DNA of 64,000 nucleotides from Phoenix dactylifera (Eukaryota; Streptophyta; Magnoliopsida; Arecales; Arecaceae): positions 8,888,745 through 8,952,744 of the forward strand of contig NC_052404.1 in assembly GCF_009389715.1 (NCBI RefSeq), read 5' to 3'. This document shows positions 11,187 to 23,800 of the stretch, piece after piece. The notes under the pieces are model-generated. The model did not search any database and was not told the origin of the DNA. It worked only from the letters and a program-made list of their open reading frames with translations. Made by a program: the position numbers and the translations under genes. The number at the start of each line of letters is the position of its first letter. The first letter of the stretch is position 1.

Positions 11187-12642
11187 GCCATACATCTCAG
11201 TGTGTCATGGATGGTTGGCATCCCAAGACTAATCAACCCCGACAAGGCGACCTAGGCAAGATTTATGAAATCCAAAAGAGTATAAATTTCAGATTGGTGT
11301 TGGTTCCAAATATGGAAGATCTGAGTTGGATATGAATCTAGAAGCCTTTTGCCATCCTAGCAACGTGCAAGCATAGGGTTTAGGGAGAGTAGCAGGTCAC
11401 CTTTAATTTACCTATATGTCCAAACATGATTGGTCACGAATGGCTTGGTGATTAGGTTTTTTCAACTTCGAAGAAATGAGTCCTTTTTTCTTTTTTTTGG
11501 GAGAGGTATACAATTTGAAGCCTTTTGCCATCCTAGCAAAGTGCAAGCATATGGTTCATAAGGACTAGCAGGTCACTTTTAATTTATCTATATATCCAGA
11601 CATGACTAGCCACGAATAGCTTGGTGGTCCCGTTTTTTTAACATTAAAGGAATGATTTTTTTATTATTTATTTTAGGGGGGAGGGGGAGAAATAAGTCAT
11701 CCGACCAGTAACATGGACATGTTTGGACTCAAATTGACAACTTTGGTTAAGAGCTTATGAGATACCCACAATATAAATTTTGATTGAAGGAGTCATCCGA
11801 CCAGTAACATGGGCATGTTCGAATTCAAATTGGCAACTTTGGTTAAGAGCTCATGAGATACCCACAACATATATTTTGATTGAGGCGGCTTTTCATTCCA
11901 TTATGCTCCTAATTGACTTAAGATAAAAGCAACTTAATATAGAAAATCTAGAAGGTAACTTGTGAAAAAATTGAGAGAAATCTCATTTGAAGAGTTCTAA
12001 TTTACGCCATACACCTCACTGAGTCATGGATGGTTGGCATCCGAAGACTAATCAACCCCGACAAGACGACCTAGGCAAGATTTATGAAATCCAAAAAAGT
12101 ATAAATTTCAGATTCGTGTTGGTTCCAAATCTGGAAGATCTGAGTTGGATATGAATCTAGAAGCCTTTTGCCATCCTAGCAAAGTGCAAGCATAAGGTTC
12201 ATGGAGACAAGCAGGTCACTTTTAAATTATCAATATATCCAAACATGACTAGCCACGGATGGCTTGGTGATTAGGTTTTTTCAACTTTGAAGAAATGAGT
12301 CTTTTTTTTTTGTTTTTTGGGAGAAATAAGTCATCCTACCAGCAACATGGGCATGTTTGGACTCAAATTGACAACTTTCATTAAGAGCTTATGAGATACC
12401 CACAATTATAGATTTTGATTGAAGGTGTCATCCGACCAGGAACATGGGCATGTTCGAATTCAAATTGACAACTTTGGTTAAGAGCTCATGAGATATCCAC
12501 AACATAGATTTTGATGGAAGGCGGCTTTTCATTCCATTATGCTCCTAATTGACTTAAGATAAAAGCAACTTAATATAGAGAAATCTAGAAGGTCACCTGT
12601 GAAAAAATTGAGAGAAATCTTATTTGAAGAGTTCTAATTTAT
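11187..12642. repeat. large direct duplication with internal repeats
   Basis: Copy A runs from 11187 to about 12005 and copy B from 12006 to about 12642. Both open with GCCATACA.CTCA, then TCATGGATGGTTGGCATCC, and close with GAAGAGTTCTAATTTA. Copy A is longer because it carries a second partial copy of its own middle (a repeat of GCCTTTTGCCATCCTAGCAA at about 11520). Inside each copy a block of about 95 bp starting near GTCATCCGACCAG is itself doubled. No coding frame spans the units. Confidence 0.85.
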
Positions 12643-13085
12643 GCTTTCTTTTCGAATCATGCCAAATAATTATGATCAAATAAATGGTTCATCTACACAA
12701 AGGATGTATTTTATCCTCAAATAGACTGAATCTTTTCTATTTTTGAGTTTTTTTTAGGAGATAGAGACATTTTTGAGTTCATTGATACTTATTTAAGATC
12801 ATATAGTTTTGCCTTATGAAATTTATGGTAGTTCTTTTCTTGAGAAAAAACATTTCAATTTTGGATAATAAAGACTAACTTGCTATATAATGGGACGTTA
12901 CTCTCCGTCAAATACCCCATCCTCCCAAATTATCCAAGCAAAAAAACAATAGGCTACACCTATTGGACGCTAGCGATGGCTCCTGATATGAGTGATCATA
13001 ATCCAACTGTGATCAGCGACGTTAAGCCGTCAAAACTGCGCCGGATTCACTCGACTACTGCGCTTCTAATTTAACGTCCTCGAAA
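12643..13085 (+). other. upstream region of the macrodomain gene
   Basis: This is the presumed promoter. I see no strong TATA box near the start. Base composition turns GC-richer from about 13020, which fits a housekeeping-type leader. Confidence 0.4.
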
Positions 13086-16000
13086 ATGATGGGCTCTGCT
13101 TCTCTGTACCTATCGACGAAGGTCGCTCGAGTCCTCGGAGCCGTCCCGGGCCGAAGCCTTCGAAGCCTCCCGAAACCCCGCGGTCTGGAGAGCTATCGAT
13201 CCCTCAGAAACCTAAGGACGCCTCCGATCGCCGCCGGGATGGAAGACGAGGCCGGTCGAAAGCCGGCTCCTCCGGCCTTGGCCGCCTTCGCCGGAGTGAC
13301 TAGGTCTAGGGTTTCGACCTCCGCGGGTGGAGGGCCGGGAGCGGGTGATTGGTTCGAGCTTTCTCCGTCGAGTGTCCTCAAGCTCCAGAAAGGGGACATC
13401 ACCAAGTGGTTCGTGGACGGATCGACTGACGCGATCGTGAGCTCGCGAATCCCTTCTCTTTTCGTTTTGTAGTCGTTGAAATTGGAATTTTTGGTAAATT
13501 TCTCGTATCGAGTAGGAAATTGTTCTTGATCTAGTAATGACTATCCGAGCTCTCTAAACTTTCGCTAAATCCCTTCCATTTCTTTTCTAAAATCAAGAAT
13601 CAGCTGTTTGAATTATTAAAGCGCCCGATTTGTCTTGCTGAACGTGGTTCAAGCTGGTTGATTGATGGTTAGGTTTTTTTCCCTCTGTCCACTTTAAGGT
13701 AGGTAGCGGATCAGTGTGTCGAGGCATCTAACTGGAGATTTATGTTTTTTTTTTTTTTTTTTAATAATTTGGTCCTTTCAGTTTTTCAGTGAAATTAGAA
13801 GTGGATTAGAAGCTGGTGGTGGCAAAAGAATGCGTGCTATTCACTTTGAGTCATCATATTAAGATCTGACAATGAAGAAACAGAATAATTGATAGTCACA
13901 TTTGCCTCATAGGATTGATTCTTAACGTACATTATGTCCCAAACCTAAAAGATTGTAGGCCAAAACTGGAATAGTGCTCTTAATACCACATGCATTGATG
14001 TTGACTTAGTCCAAACCTACAAGATTATAGGCCAACAATGGTGCTGCTAAGTCAGTTGAATGATGACGCATTGATGAATTCTGGCCGAGACATGCATGTT
14101 ATTTAGTAGAGTTGATTGATGAGTCGAGGAGACAATCTAGGTCGCTCTTAAAGCTAATCAACCTAATGAATATACAGCTGGGATTACATTTGTAAGTAGT
14201 TGCCAGTCATAAAATCTTATCTGACGACTTAACATTCTGCGATCTATATAGCATCCCAGTTTGGATATAACTGTGCATGTTCCTCGAAGCTAGGTATCGT
14301 ATTTGAACTCCTTTAGGTATATCCAAGCTGGCTAAAATTTGTAAAGGCAGATGGTTTGCACAGAATTCATATATTGTCATGGAAATTATTGCGGTCTACT
14401 GAGAACTAGCGATAGAGGTCGATATATGCTGCTATTAGTCAGATGGATAAGTTAAAACATTCAGAAGAAGTTTGAGTCCATTGAAGTAAGTTGGTTCCAG
14501 CTATCTAAATTTCGCCTCAGAAAGATGAAGTAAGATGCAGAGGCACATAATAGATTTACCTGGTTCCCTTGCCCGACATAAAATGTCAAAATCCACCTTA
14601 CTTTAACAATGCTTGAATTGATAAATGTTGGCTGTTAAAGAATTTCTGTTCACTTGGTTAGTGGGGGAAACTAGATTAACAGTTACTTAATTAATTTCTC
14701 ATTTATTGCCTCCCCTGTCTTCTGAGCATGTTGCAATGACTAGGTGGTAATGGACTTTCTTTTGCAGGTAAATGCAGCTAATGAACGAATGCTTGGAGGT
14801 GGTGGTGTTGATGGAGGTAACAGATCAGAATGTTTTCTTAATAAGATTATTAAGTTAATTTTTCTGAGCTACCAATCCCCTGTCTCAGCCATACATAGAG
14901 CTGCTGGTCCAGAACTTCGAGAGGCATGTTCAAAAGTTCCAGAGGTCCGACCTGGAGTTCGCTGCCCCACTGGAGAAGCTAGGATTACTCCGTAAGCATC
15001 TCTAATAAGACTTTAACTATTTTATTGGGGCATTCTAATCCTTTTAAGGTACTCGTTGCAAAGTACACCGCGTATACTAAGTCATTAGAATTGTGCAGAG
15101 CTTTTCAGTTGCCTGTGTCTCATGTAATACACACTGTTGGCCCCATTTATGATGTTGATAAGCAGCCTGATGTTTCCTTGGGGAATGCATATAGGTAAAC
15201 CCCCTGAAACCCAAGCCCCCTTCCTCTCTTTTCACCTTTTCGTAGGTGCAAACACAAGATGGTATGTGGTATGTTTAACATATTTGCAAACAGTACATTA
15301 TAGTACAGTTCTAAGAATTTTGGCTCTTTTTTTCTGATTACAGAAACAGCTTGAGGCTTGCTAAAGAGAACAATATTCAGTATATTGCTTTTCCAGCCAT
15401 ATCATGCGGTGTTTATGGGTACACAATGACTAAGCTTCATATACGGCTTTGGAGATTGTGTTTGATCATGTCCAAGATCATATTTTCATTTCTTCAAACT
15501 TTGTGGCTTCAGTTTCTCTAACATGCCTTTTCACAGATATCCTTACAAGGAAGCTTCCAGAATAGCTATATCTAAAGCAAAAGAGTTTTCAGATGACTTT
15601 AAGGAGGTAACATATGTTTGTAACCTTTTTTTGAGTATAGGACCACAGTTGTTTGTATTTTAAAAAAAAATTGATATTTTTTTCCATCTCTGATAGTCAT
15701 TTTGACATCCGTATGTCCAAAGTTCATCAATTAACATTTTCACCACATGATCAGAAAGAGTATAATCTTCCAGTCAATGACCTGGGGTCTGATATTTATA
15801 TGCTCGTACTTAATAGAAGTGGGTACATCTCATAATGCATTTGTGGGATTGATACAATCCGTAAGTGTGGTCTACAAAGTCAACTAAAGAGAAATAGACG
15901 GCAAGCCTCAGCAAGAAAACTTTCGTAGATTTCATTGGATAATGGCATTTGGGGCCCTATGTATGCATCCTTTTATTTTGTTTCATAACAATAATAACAA

Positions 16001-18915
16001 TATCTTCCTGTTCAGATTTATTGAATAATTACTAGCGTGAACTGATATCATATGCAACAGTTGTAGATTAAGGGTTAATTTGGTTGCAACATTTAGGTTA
16101 GTAGAAAGACAATTTTGGTGAGTTCTTAAGTTGGATATTAGCTAGCAGATCTGGTCCAAGAGTTTCTCAAGAACATTTTACATGTCCCAACTCAAAGCAA
16201 CAACCCCCACCCCCACCCCCACCCCCCCTAACAACAAAAACACCAACACCATGGCAATAGCCATGACTATTATAATCCCACAGCAATTACCAAGCTACCA
16301 CCATGAGGGACCCCTCTTTTTCCATCTATTTGAGTTTGCACATGCTTGCATCATAAGCTCCACCCTTGTACCACTGCCATATGAGCCTCAATCAGCTTTC
16401 ATCCTTGACATAATGGGCACCTCTATTGCAACATCTATATGTTCCGTTGGCCTCTTATCCTAAGAGGCTAGCCAAAATGTATTATTTGGATTCGTTAACC
16501 CTGTATAAGTAACCAAGATCTTCCAAATGCACAACTGATATGGGACTAAACATACACCAGCACGGGCTCTCACATACTTTCCCTATTTAAGCCTTGGTTT
16601 TTTCGCTAGACTAAAGATCTAAATTCAATCACAAACACCACAATTAGCCTAGATCATCCCCACAAGGGCCCGTGCTATAGTTTCTCCTAATCCATATGAG
16701 CCATGGGCCAGGTCTGCTTTGATACTATTTGTAATGACCCAGAAGCTCACCCAAAAAAACTAATCGAAAGGTATTATTTAGATTCCTTGGTTCCAAGATC
16801 TCATAAACGCCCAAGCGATGTAGGACTAAACACACACCAACATGGGTTCTCCCAATTACAAGAGCTATTCTCACCAAAGTAACCTCGTGGCATTTGTATA
16901 GGTGATAGTTCTCTTGTATAAACCTTAATTCTGATGGCTGCTATTAAGTAAAAACTAAAGTATGTATCGAAGCTAGAACAAAAGATTCATGAAAAATCTC
17001 CTTTTCCACATTAGTTATTTTTCTGAATATGCATTTATGTGCAACTAAACATATTCAAAGAATCTGAAATATGGGAATTTTCCAGTAACAATTTTCACAA
17101 TCGATATTTGATCAAGCCATTTTATTCCAAATATCATCTATTTATGAGATTATTTTTTATGCTGGCAGTATTTTTTTTTTTATTTTGCACTTCTGTGGGG
17201 GTGGAGGGAGTTAAATATGTAGACAGCTGAATTATTGTTGAGTGCTCTATAGATTCCATGTTTTCTAGGTTGCTTAGGTGTTCTTTTTTTTTTCTTTTGC
17301 TCCATCCCATATAATAGTATAAAATATTACACTTTTATGATAACAGATCAAAAGGTCGAAGATGAGACTAATTTCAATAGGTTTGTCCATAACTTTGAGA
17401 TCTAATCATATGATTCACCATTGCACACCTTATGGTTGACCAGATATGCTGCAATAGCTAGAATACAACTGCAAATGTTGGAAATCTTAAGATCTTCTTT
17501 TTCCCAAAAAAAAAGACTATTAGCTGTCTCAAACATGCATAAAAGCCCCTGCTAACATGATTGGATAGCCTCTATATATAGGATATTCAGGAATGAAGGA
17601 CAAAGTTATCAAGAATTAATTGGATTTGATCGATCGTGAATAGCATAAGCGAAGCAAATTGGATGCTTTAATTTGGGTCGAAGAATCTGAAACGAGAAGA
17701 GTAAAACATTGGTAAAAATGAATGAGGATTTGAGAAGTTGCAAATGTAGAGAGAACAGTCAGGAGATTTCTCTTGTGCTTAATGGCTCCAGAGGTGGTGA
17801 AAAAGGTTCATGTCACTTAAAGAGTAGATTGAGTTCCAACTCTCTTGTCTTTATTCCAAACTCGACCATGAGAAACCTGGAGAGGATTTAGAGCAGAAAG
17901 GGTTATGTTTCCTCTATGGCCTTCTTGCTATTGTTCAAGGAGCAGAGCAAATAAAATCTCAAAAGACCCCTCATAGTTCTTAATGATCTAGATGATGACC
18001 TTTCTCATTCTGGCCTTGTGATGGTTAGAATTAGATGTCCCTTTACTAGTATCTCCACTTTTCCTACGTGGATTAAGCAGAAAAGAAATCTTATTCAGGT
18101 TTATGCACTAGAATATCACCAAAGCTCAAGTTCTTAAACCTTAACATGTACTTATTGAAGAGATTCTGAAATTTACGAAAAAAGTTTTTAAATTTCCCAA
18201 GGACAGAAGGCTGATTTATGGTCAGCAATCTCAAACTAAGGTATAACAATAGGAAGTGACCTACAAGAAGGAAGTACAGTTAGTCGGGGAACTTGAACTA
18301 TGATTTTTATCAGCAATAAATAATTGGTATTGATTACCAGCTTTCTATTGATTTTTTCTAGTGCTGATAAATTTCATGCTTGCTAGCTGCTCATGAATTA
18401 AGCTAGAATGGAAGATGAACTCACTGGTACTTGTGCAAGTGATCTAGCATACAATTCTTTCGGACCAATGAGGAACTGATACCTTCATTTTTCCAACATC
18501 AAGCATTTTAGATGGCATTCTTGTTGCCTGATATGACCTGAAATGATTTCAAAGTTCACGGATTGTGAAAAGGTTGAGCTAAATCTTTCTGCCGGTTGTA
18601 AAACTCTGTCATCCTTTTCTGTTTGTAATACCCTTCTCCTGACCGAGTTTTTTTTTTATCCTCCATTCCTGACCTCCTTTTGATGGAAAAGGGCCGATTG
18701 TTATTGTTGATCTTAATAAATTGACAGTCATGACAAATAAGGTGCATTGATATGATCCTGCTTGCTAGTCCTACCTCCTGACAATTAATTCTATACACCA
18801 ATGCAGTTGGTTGAATGTGAACATAACTTACATCATTTTGCTGCAGGTATGTTTTGTTTTATTTTCAGATGATCTTTACAGGGTTTGGCTTGAGAGTGCT
18901 CTGGAGCTACTTTAG
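13086..18915 (+). CDS. macrodomain (ADP-ribose-binding) protein, complete
   Basis: It likely removes ADP-ribose or acetyl groups from ADP-ribose conjugates (MacroD type). Exons are 13086-13436, 14768-14816, 14889-14991, 15099-15194, 15344-15418, 15537-15606 and 18847-18915, giving 270 residues. Residues 1 to about 90 are Arg-, Ser- and Pro-rich and look like an organelle targeting or disordered region. The macrodomain follows: [25 protein letters not shown] at 118-133, [32 protein letters not shown]. The ligand-binding Asn residues and Gly-rich loop of the MacroD class are intact. A second Met at residue 52 (MEDEAGRK) could start a form without the leader. The last intron is 3.2 kb and holds a TRIM. 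Arabidopsis At2g40600 is the relative I recall. The family call is firm; substrate and location are inference. Confidence 0.93.
16201..16230. repeat. (CCCCCA)n short tandem repeat
   Basis: Four to five units of CCCCCA inside the last intron of the macrodomain gene, after a C-rich stretch. Confidence 0.85.
16446..16860 (-). mobile_element. TRIM-type LTR element in a macrodomain intron
   Basis: The right terminal repeat is 131 bp (16730-16860), begins TGTAATG and ends ATTACA. A diverged left copy spans roughly 16446-16575: both share TATTATTT.GATTC, CCAAGATCT and GGGACTAAACA/AGGACTAAACA in order. TGCTTTGATACTA (16715-16727) beside the right repeat resembles the complement of a Met-tRNA primer site, so it reads on the minus strand. 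It is about 0.4 kb and has no genes. The left end is approximate. Confidence 0.65.
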
Positions 18916-20500
18916 GAGTTTTGGTGCAACGGCCACTTCTCCATGACGTTTCTCCCACCTGTAAACCTTCAAGGTTTAAGATCTAAAGCAGCAGTAAATT
19001 GAGGTTAAGCCATGAGTACCAATATGATCTGTTTATCTGTCTTCTTCCTCTCTTTTTTTTTTTCTTTCCAAAAAACTGTTGTCTTTCTATTTGACTATAT
19101 AGTACACCAAGTCCTGTACAAATTGAAATAAAAGCCGCCGGGCATGGACAAGAATTTGGAAGATAATTTTGTTTTATATATATTTGCTGGGAGCATGACA
19201 CCAGCTGCTCGAGTCTTGGATTACTGGGCAAAAGATTCCAATAGTTGTGTGCGGAAAGGCTGGAGTCGTGGAAGCATTTTATCAGTAACCTAGTACCAGG
19301 GTATTTTGTGGTCTAGTACTTCAATAGACCTTCAAAAATGCCACAATAAGTTTGGGGTTGGACGTTTTCCAAACATGACCAGATGTTGAACTGAAGAACG
19401 TACGAGACAGCAGGAAGAAGTCTAGTCACCGGAAAGGAATACAAAATACAGTCTCTCATGGGATTTAGAAATACAGTTCCATTAGAGACGAAGAGTGGAT
19501 TAGCATCCATGTACAACCTTCCACACTGGATTGTACTCCATGCTCAATAGAAATAAAATTAAAATCTTATAAGGCCCTTGGCTTTTATAAGATCTACGAC
19601 ATCACTGCATGCAAGCAAGAAACGAAAGCCAAACTATGATTTATAATGGTCCATGAAAGTTTCAATAGCTATCACCTCGCGATTGAGGTACGTCAATTGG
19701 GATCTTTCGCTGATTGATCTTCTTTCGTGATAGACAGCCATTTGATCGAACAATAACCACTTCAAAATTTGTGCCGATGCAATGGCCTCTTTCTTCCATC
19801 CATGCATAGATTTTGAAGCTGTTATTGCGGAATCCAACGGTTGCCGTCGCGAAAGAAGATGGACCATTCTTCTAAAGAGACAACCCAAATCATTTCCAAA
19901 TACAATTACTGTGCGTGCAAATTAAAATATCATAATCCCGCCAGCTTAGCATTAGCAGAAAAAAGGAATTCAAATTAACAAAAAGAAAGAAAAAAAGGGT
20001 AAACCAACTGCAGCCGCGTGAAACCACTGATCAAAAAAACTCCAATCGTCAGCCTCCTACCGGCCCTTTGATGATGGTGGGTGCACCTAATATTGGTACT
20101 CTCCCTTCCCCACCGTCGGGTGACCTAGATTCCCCTTCGGCACCCACCGCCACCACACCATAAAATGACCTCCCAAGCATGCCGGGCCCCACCTCTCATC
20201 CTAGGAGTGGTAACTCTGTGGGTTCTTTTTGTCTACGTGAAATATCATATATTACTTAAAAAATCCGCCACGTCTCTACCTAATTTCCTTTCTTTATTTT
20301 TAAATTTCCTTTTTTTTTCTCTCACGTCATCGGAGCCCCGCTGTTGGCGGCGAGACATAAAAAAAAAAAAGAAAGATATTATTGGAAAAGGACAAAGAAA
20401 AAGGACGAAGATTCTTCTTTCCACGGATCATTCGAACTGCTTGCTACTCGCCCAGGCTTTCTTCGAAGCACGCAAACAAACACACACGGAGAGAGAGAGA
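18916..20500. other. intergenic between the macrodomain and UXT genes
   Basis: No supported gene. The first part is probably the macrodomain 3' UTR. Open frames at 19313-19516 and 19634-19888 (minus) resemble no family. From 20040 on, the sequence is C- and T-rich and looks like the UXT promoter. Confidence 0.4.
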
Positions 20501-20513
20501 GAGAGAGGATCCA

Positions 20514-20520
20514 TATAAAT
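20514..20520 (+). promoter_or_regulatory. TATA box of the UXT gene
   Basis: TATAAAT follows a (GA)n run at 20490-20507 and lies about 340 bases before the start codon. A leader beginning near 20545 would then contain the 20-bp tandem repeat at 20677-20716. Confidence 0.55.
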
Positions 20521-20676
20521 TGAAGCCTTTTCTCCAATCCGAAGAAGAAAAGGGGCAATTGTGGTCCTCCTCGTCCTCTCTCCCTTTCTCCATTTCTACC
20601 TCTTATTAGATCTCAAGTTCCGAAATTCCTGAGATTTATTTATAGTTGATTCAGTTAATCTTTACTTGAATTACCC

Positions 20677-20716
20677 TTCGAATCTCGCGGGTGACTTCGA
20701 ATCTCGCGGGTGAGCT
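20677..20716 (+). repeat. 20-bp tandem duplication in the UXT leader
   Basis: TTCGAATCTCGCGGGTGAC is followed at once by a second copy ending TGAG. The two copies differ only at the last base. They lie in the likely 5' UTR of the transporter gene. Confidence 0.85.
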
Positions 20717-20851
20717 GAATGAGGTGAAGTTTGCTGTTAACTGTCATCGATTTTTGTTTCTATTTTTGGATTAAATTTGATTGTAGGAAGTTTGATCTGA
20801 TGGTGGGGACGTCCAGATCTTGGAACTGAGAGGGGATTCGTCGGAGTGGAG

Positions 20852-23800
20852 ATGGGCGAGGGAGAGCGGTTCCAGCTGGGGACCGTTGGCGCGCTGGGCC
20901 TGTCGGTGGTCTCGTCGGTGTCCATTGTGATCTGTAACAAAGCGCTCATCAGCTCCCTCGGCTTCACATTCGGTGAGAGATCTCATGATTTGTAGTTCAG
21001 TTTTGCACTTCATGTTTTCTCCGGGAGAAATTTGATGGCTTTTAATTCGGCTTGACCGTAGCTTTTGTTTGTAAAGAACGTGAGATTGTACACTTGTGCA
21101 TTGATTAGTATAGCGTTTTGGTAGTTCGGCGGAATGGATTAGGTTCTAATTGTTTCTTGTACTTTTTGTCCGATGCTATGTGGACATCTGTAGAGACCAA
21201 TTGGTGGCTACTTGGGTTCGTTTGTTGCATTTTAGTTCTAGTTGTCTCCTAAAAGATCAGTTTTAGTCTAAAAGGTCTTTTTTCGGATTCACTAGAAGAA
21301 TGCTTTTCCAACGCTTGACATCTATCGAGGGTCTTATTTGGTTTGAAATTTAAGGAACTTGATAGATCTGAACATATGCAAAGTTGGAAAGTTCCGGCCA
21401 TTGGTCGGTGGTCAAGTCAACCAGAGGTAGTTATGGGATCAAATGTTTTTATTTAAGTTTATGAAGTTGAAAAACTATCAGCTGCAAAAAAAAAAATAAA
21501 AAAATAAAAAAATCAAGATGATAAAAGTACTCGATACATACAGAGATGGTTGGTTTTAGGTTCTGAACAACAGATGAAACAGCCCAAGTCACACTATAGA
21601 TTGAAAAGCTTCAAAGGTTTGCTAAAACCCATTCAATATCTTGAGAAACCATAATTTTATCAAAATACTGAAGACAACAAAGACAACGATGTATGACACC
21701 AAAAAGAGAATGTAGGATGTTTCAAGATGAGATATTTTCTACATGGATGGGTGGGAGTCTGGGACACTGTCACTACTCATTCTACTTGTCAAGTAACTAC
21801 TATTATGGCTGTGTAGAAGGAAACATAGGATGAGAGAGAGGAAGTACAGGAGGTCTTGAATGCAAATACAGAAGGAGATGAAGATAAGAAGCTGACTTAT
21901 CCATTGGACTTAAAAATGGCATTGAACAAGAGGTGAATCATGGAAATCCAAGGTTATTTTTTTAACACTGTCGTTTGCTATGTATAGCACCACATGTTAT
22001 CCCTTGACAATTGAGAGTTCTAAAGATCTTGTTTCGTTATTTCATAAGATGGATCCTATGGGGACTAAGGAAGCCATACACCATAGGTCTGTTTTGGAAG
22101 GAAATTTGCAGTAAAGATACTGGCATGTGGTGCTTAGATTTTCAATAATCTCATTAAAAATATGCAGAAATGAGTACATTTGCACTTGTGTGCTTATTAC
22201 TTTCAAACACAAGCACAAGTAATAAGATATAGACTAAACTTTTCCTCTCCTTGTAATGAGAACAAGCATGAAGCTGGAGCATAAGATCAAAGAACTGGAT
22301 ACAATGTAGTACGCAAGCAGTTGACTGATTTCAATTTGCAAATTCCCATACTGCAAGAATAAAAGAGATTTCTATGTCATCGTAAACTAGCACAAAATTA
22401 TTGACAAAAGGGATATGCTTGTATGGATAATATTGTATTAGTTCATTGGCCACTTGCAGTTGTTTGAAGTTTGAACAGAATTCATTTATATTTACAAGTT
22501 GAAAGCATATATTTGTGAAAATGGATGGCACTTGCATGGAAGGCGGAATTATTCAACCTAGTTTCAAGATGTCGGTGTTTGTTTACATGCATAGACAATT
22601 TAAACATGTTTGCTCTTCAAGGACAATGCAAAGAAACATTTCTCGTTCTTGCTTGAATGTAGTATTTCATTTCTTAAACTTTAACAAGATGATGGTAATT
22701 TTGGTTTGATATTGTGAGGATCCGTGCGGGCGTGTGTTTAGTCCCACATTGGTTATTCGCCGAGAAGATTTTGGATACTTATACAGGACCAAGAAATCCA
22801 AAAATACGTTTCAGCTAGCCTTTTTAGATTATCAGAGTGAACTCGGCCCATAGCCTATGTGGACTAGGAAACACTGAAGTATGGGTTCATGGAGGCTGAC
22901 CACGGGCTGATCGTGGTGCTTGTGATTAGATTTGAATATATTTGAACTCTTAGCTTGACGAGAATGTCATGGCTTGAATGAGAGGAGTATGTGGGACCCG
23001 TACGGGCGTGTGTTTAGTCCCACATCAGTTATTCGCCGAGGAGATCTTGGGTACTTATATAGGAGCAAGAAACCCAAAAAATACCTTCCGGCTTGCATTT
23101 TGGGGTGAGGTTCTACGTTGTTATAGATATACAAAACCAACTCCTCTCACCTGCTTTGTTACCTTGTAGTAGCACTCTGAGAGTGACCAAAAGAATTAAA
23201 GTCTGCACAATATGGGTGTTCTTTTTTGTAATATTTTTCCTTTAAGTAGTTTTGGAGACATGAATTTGTCTTTTTTGTGTATAGTTACAACATTGAAGGT
23301 TCTACAGTTCGGAAAGCTTGCATTTTTATCATTTTTATCTTTGATTTGCAGCCACCACTCTGACAAGTTGGCATCTCCTGGTCACTTTCTGTTCTCTTCA
23401 TGTGGCACTGTGGATGAAACTATTTGAACATAAACCTTTTGATGCAAGGTTGGTAATGGGCTTTGGAGTACTTAATGGAATCTCTATTGGGCTTTTAAAC
23501 TTAAGCCTGGGTTTCAACTCTGTCGGTTTTTATCAGGTAGACTTTATCTTCTTATTCTTCTTTTACTGAATAATATATTTTCAAACCATCTTGCTTTGAA
23601 CATTCCATGGCTAAATGCTTGTTGCATAAGATGATGCGTCAGCAGCAATCTCTGGATTTCATGCAATTTATTCTGACAAAAAGACAATATTAACCTTGCT
23701 ACTTTTTTCATCTATTATGTTTGATATTTGAATTTTACAAATGTTATTGAGGGCACAATATTTATATTCCATATTGGGAAGATGCCATTATGGAATAACT

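Noticed and set aside
11187-12642. CRISPR-like or satellite array
   Set aside because: Units are long, few and nested, with no short spacer pattern; this is a plant nuclear duplication.
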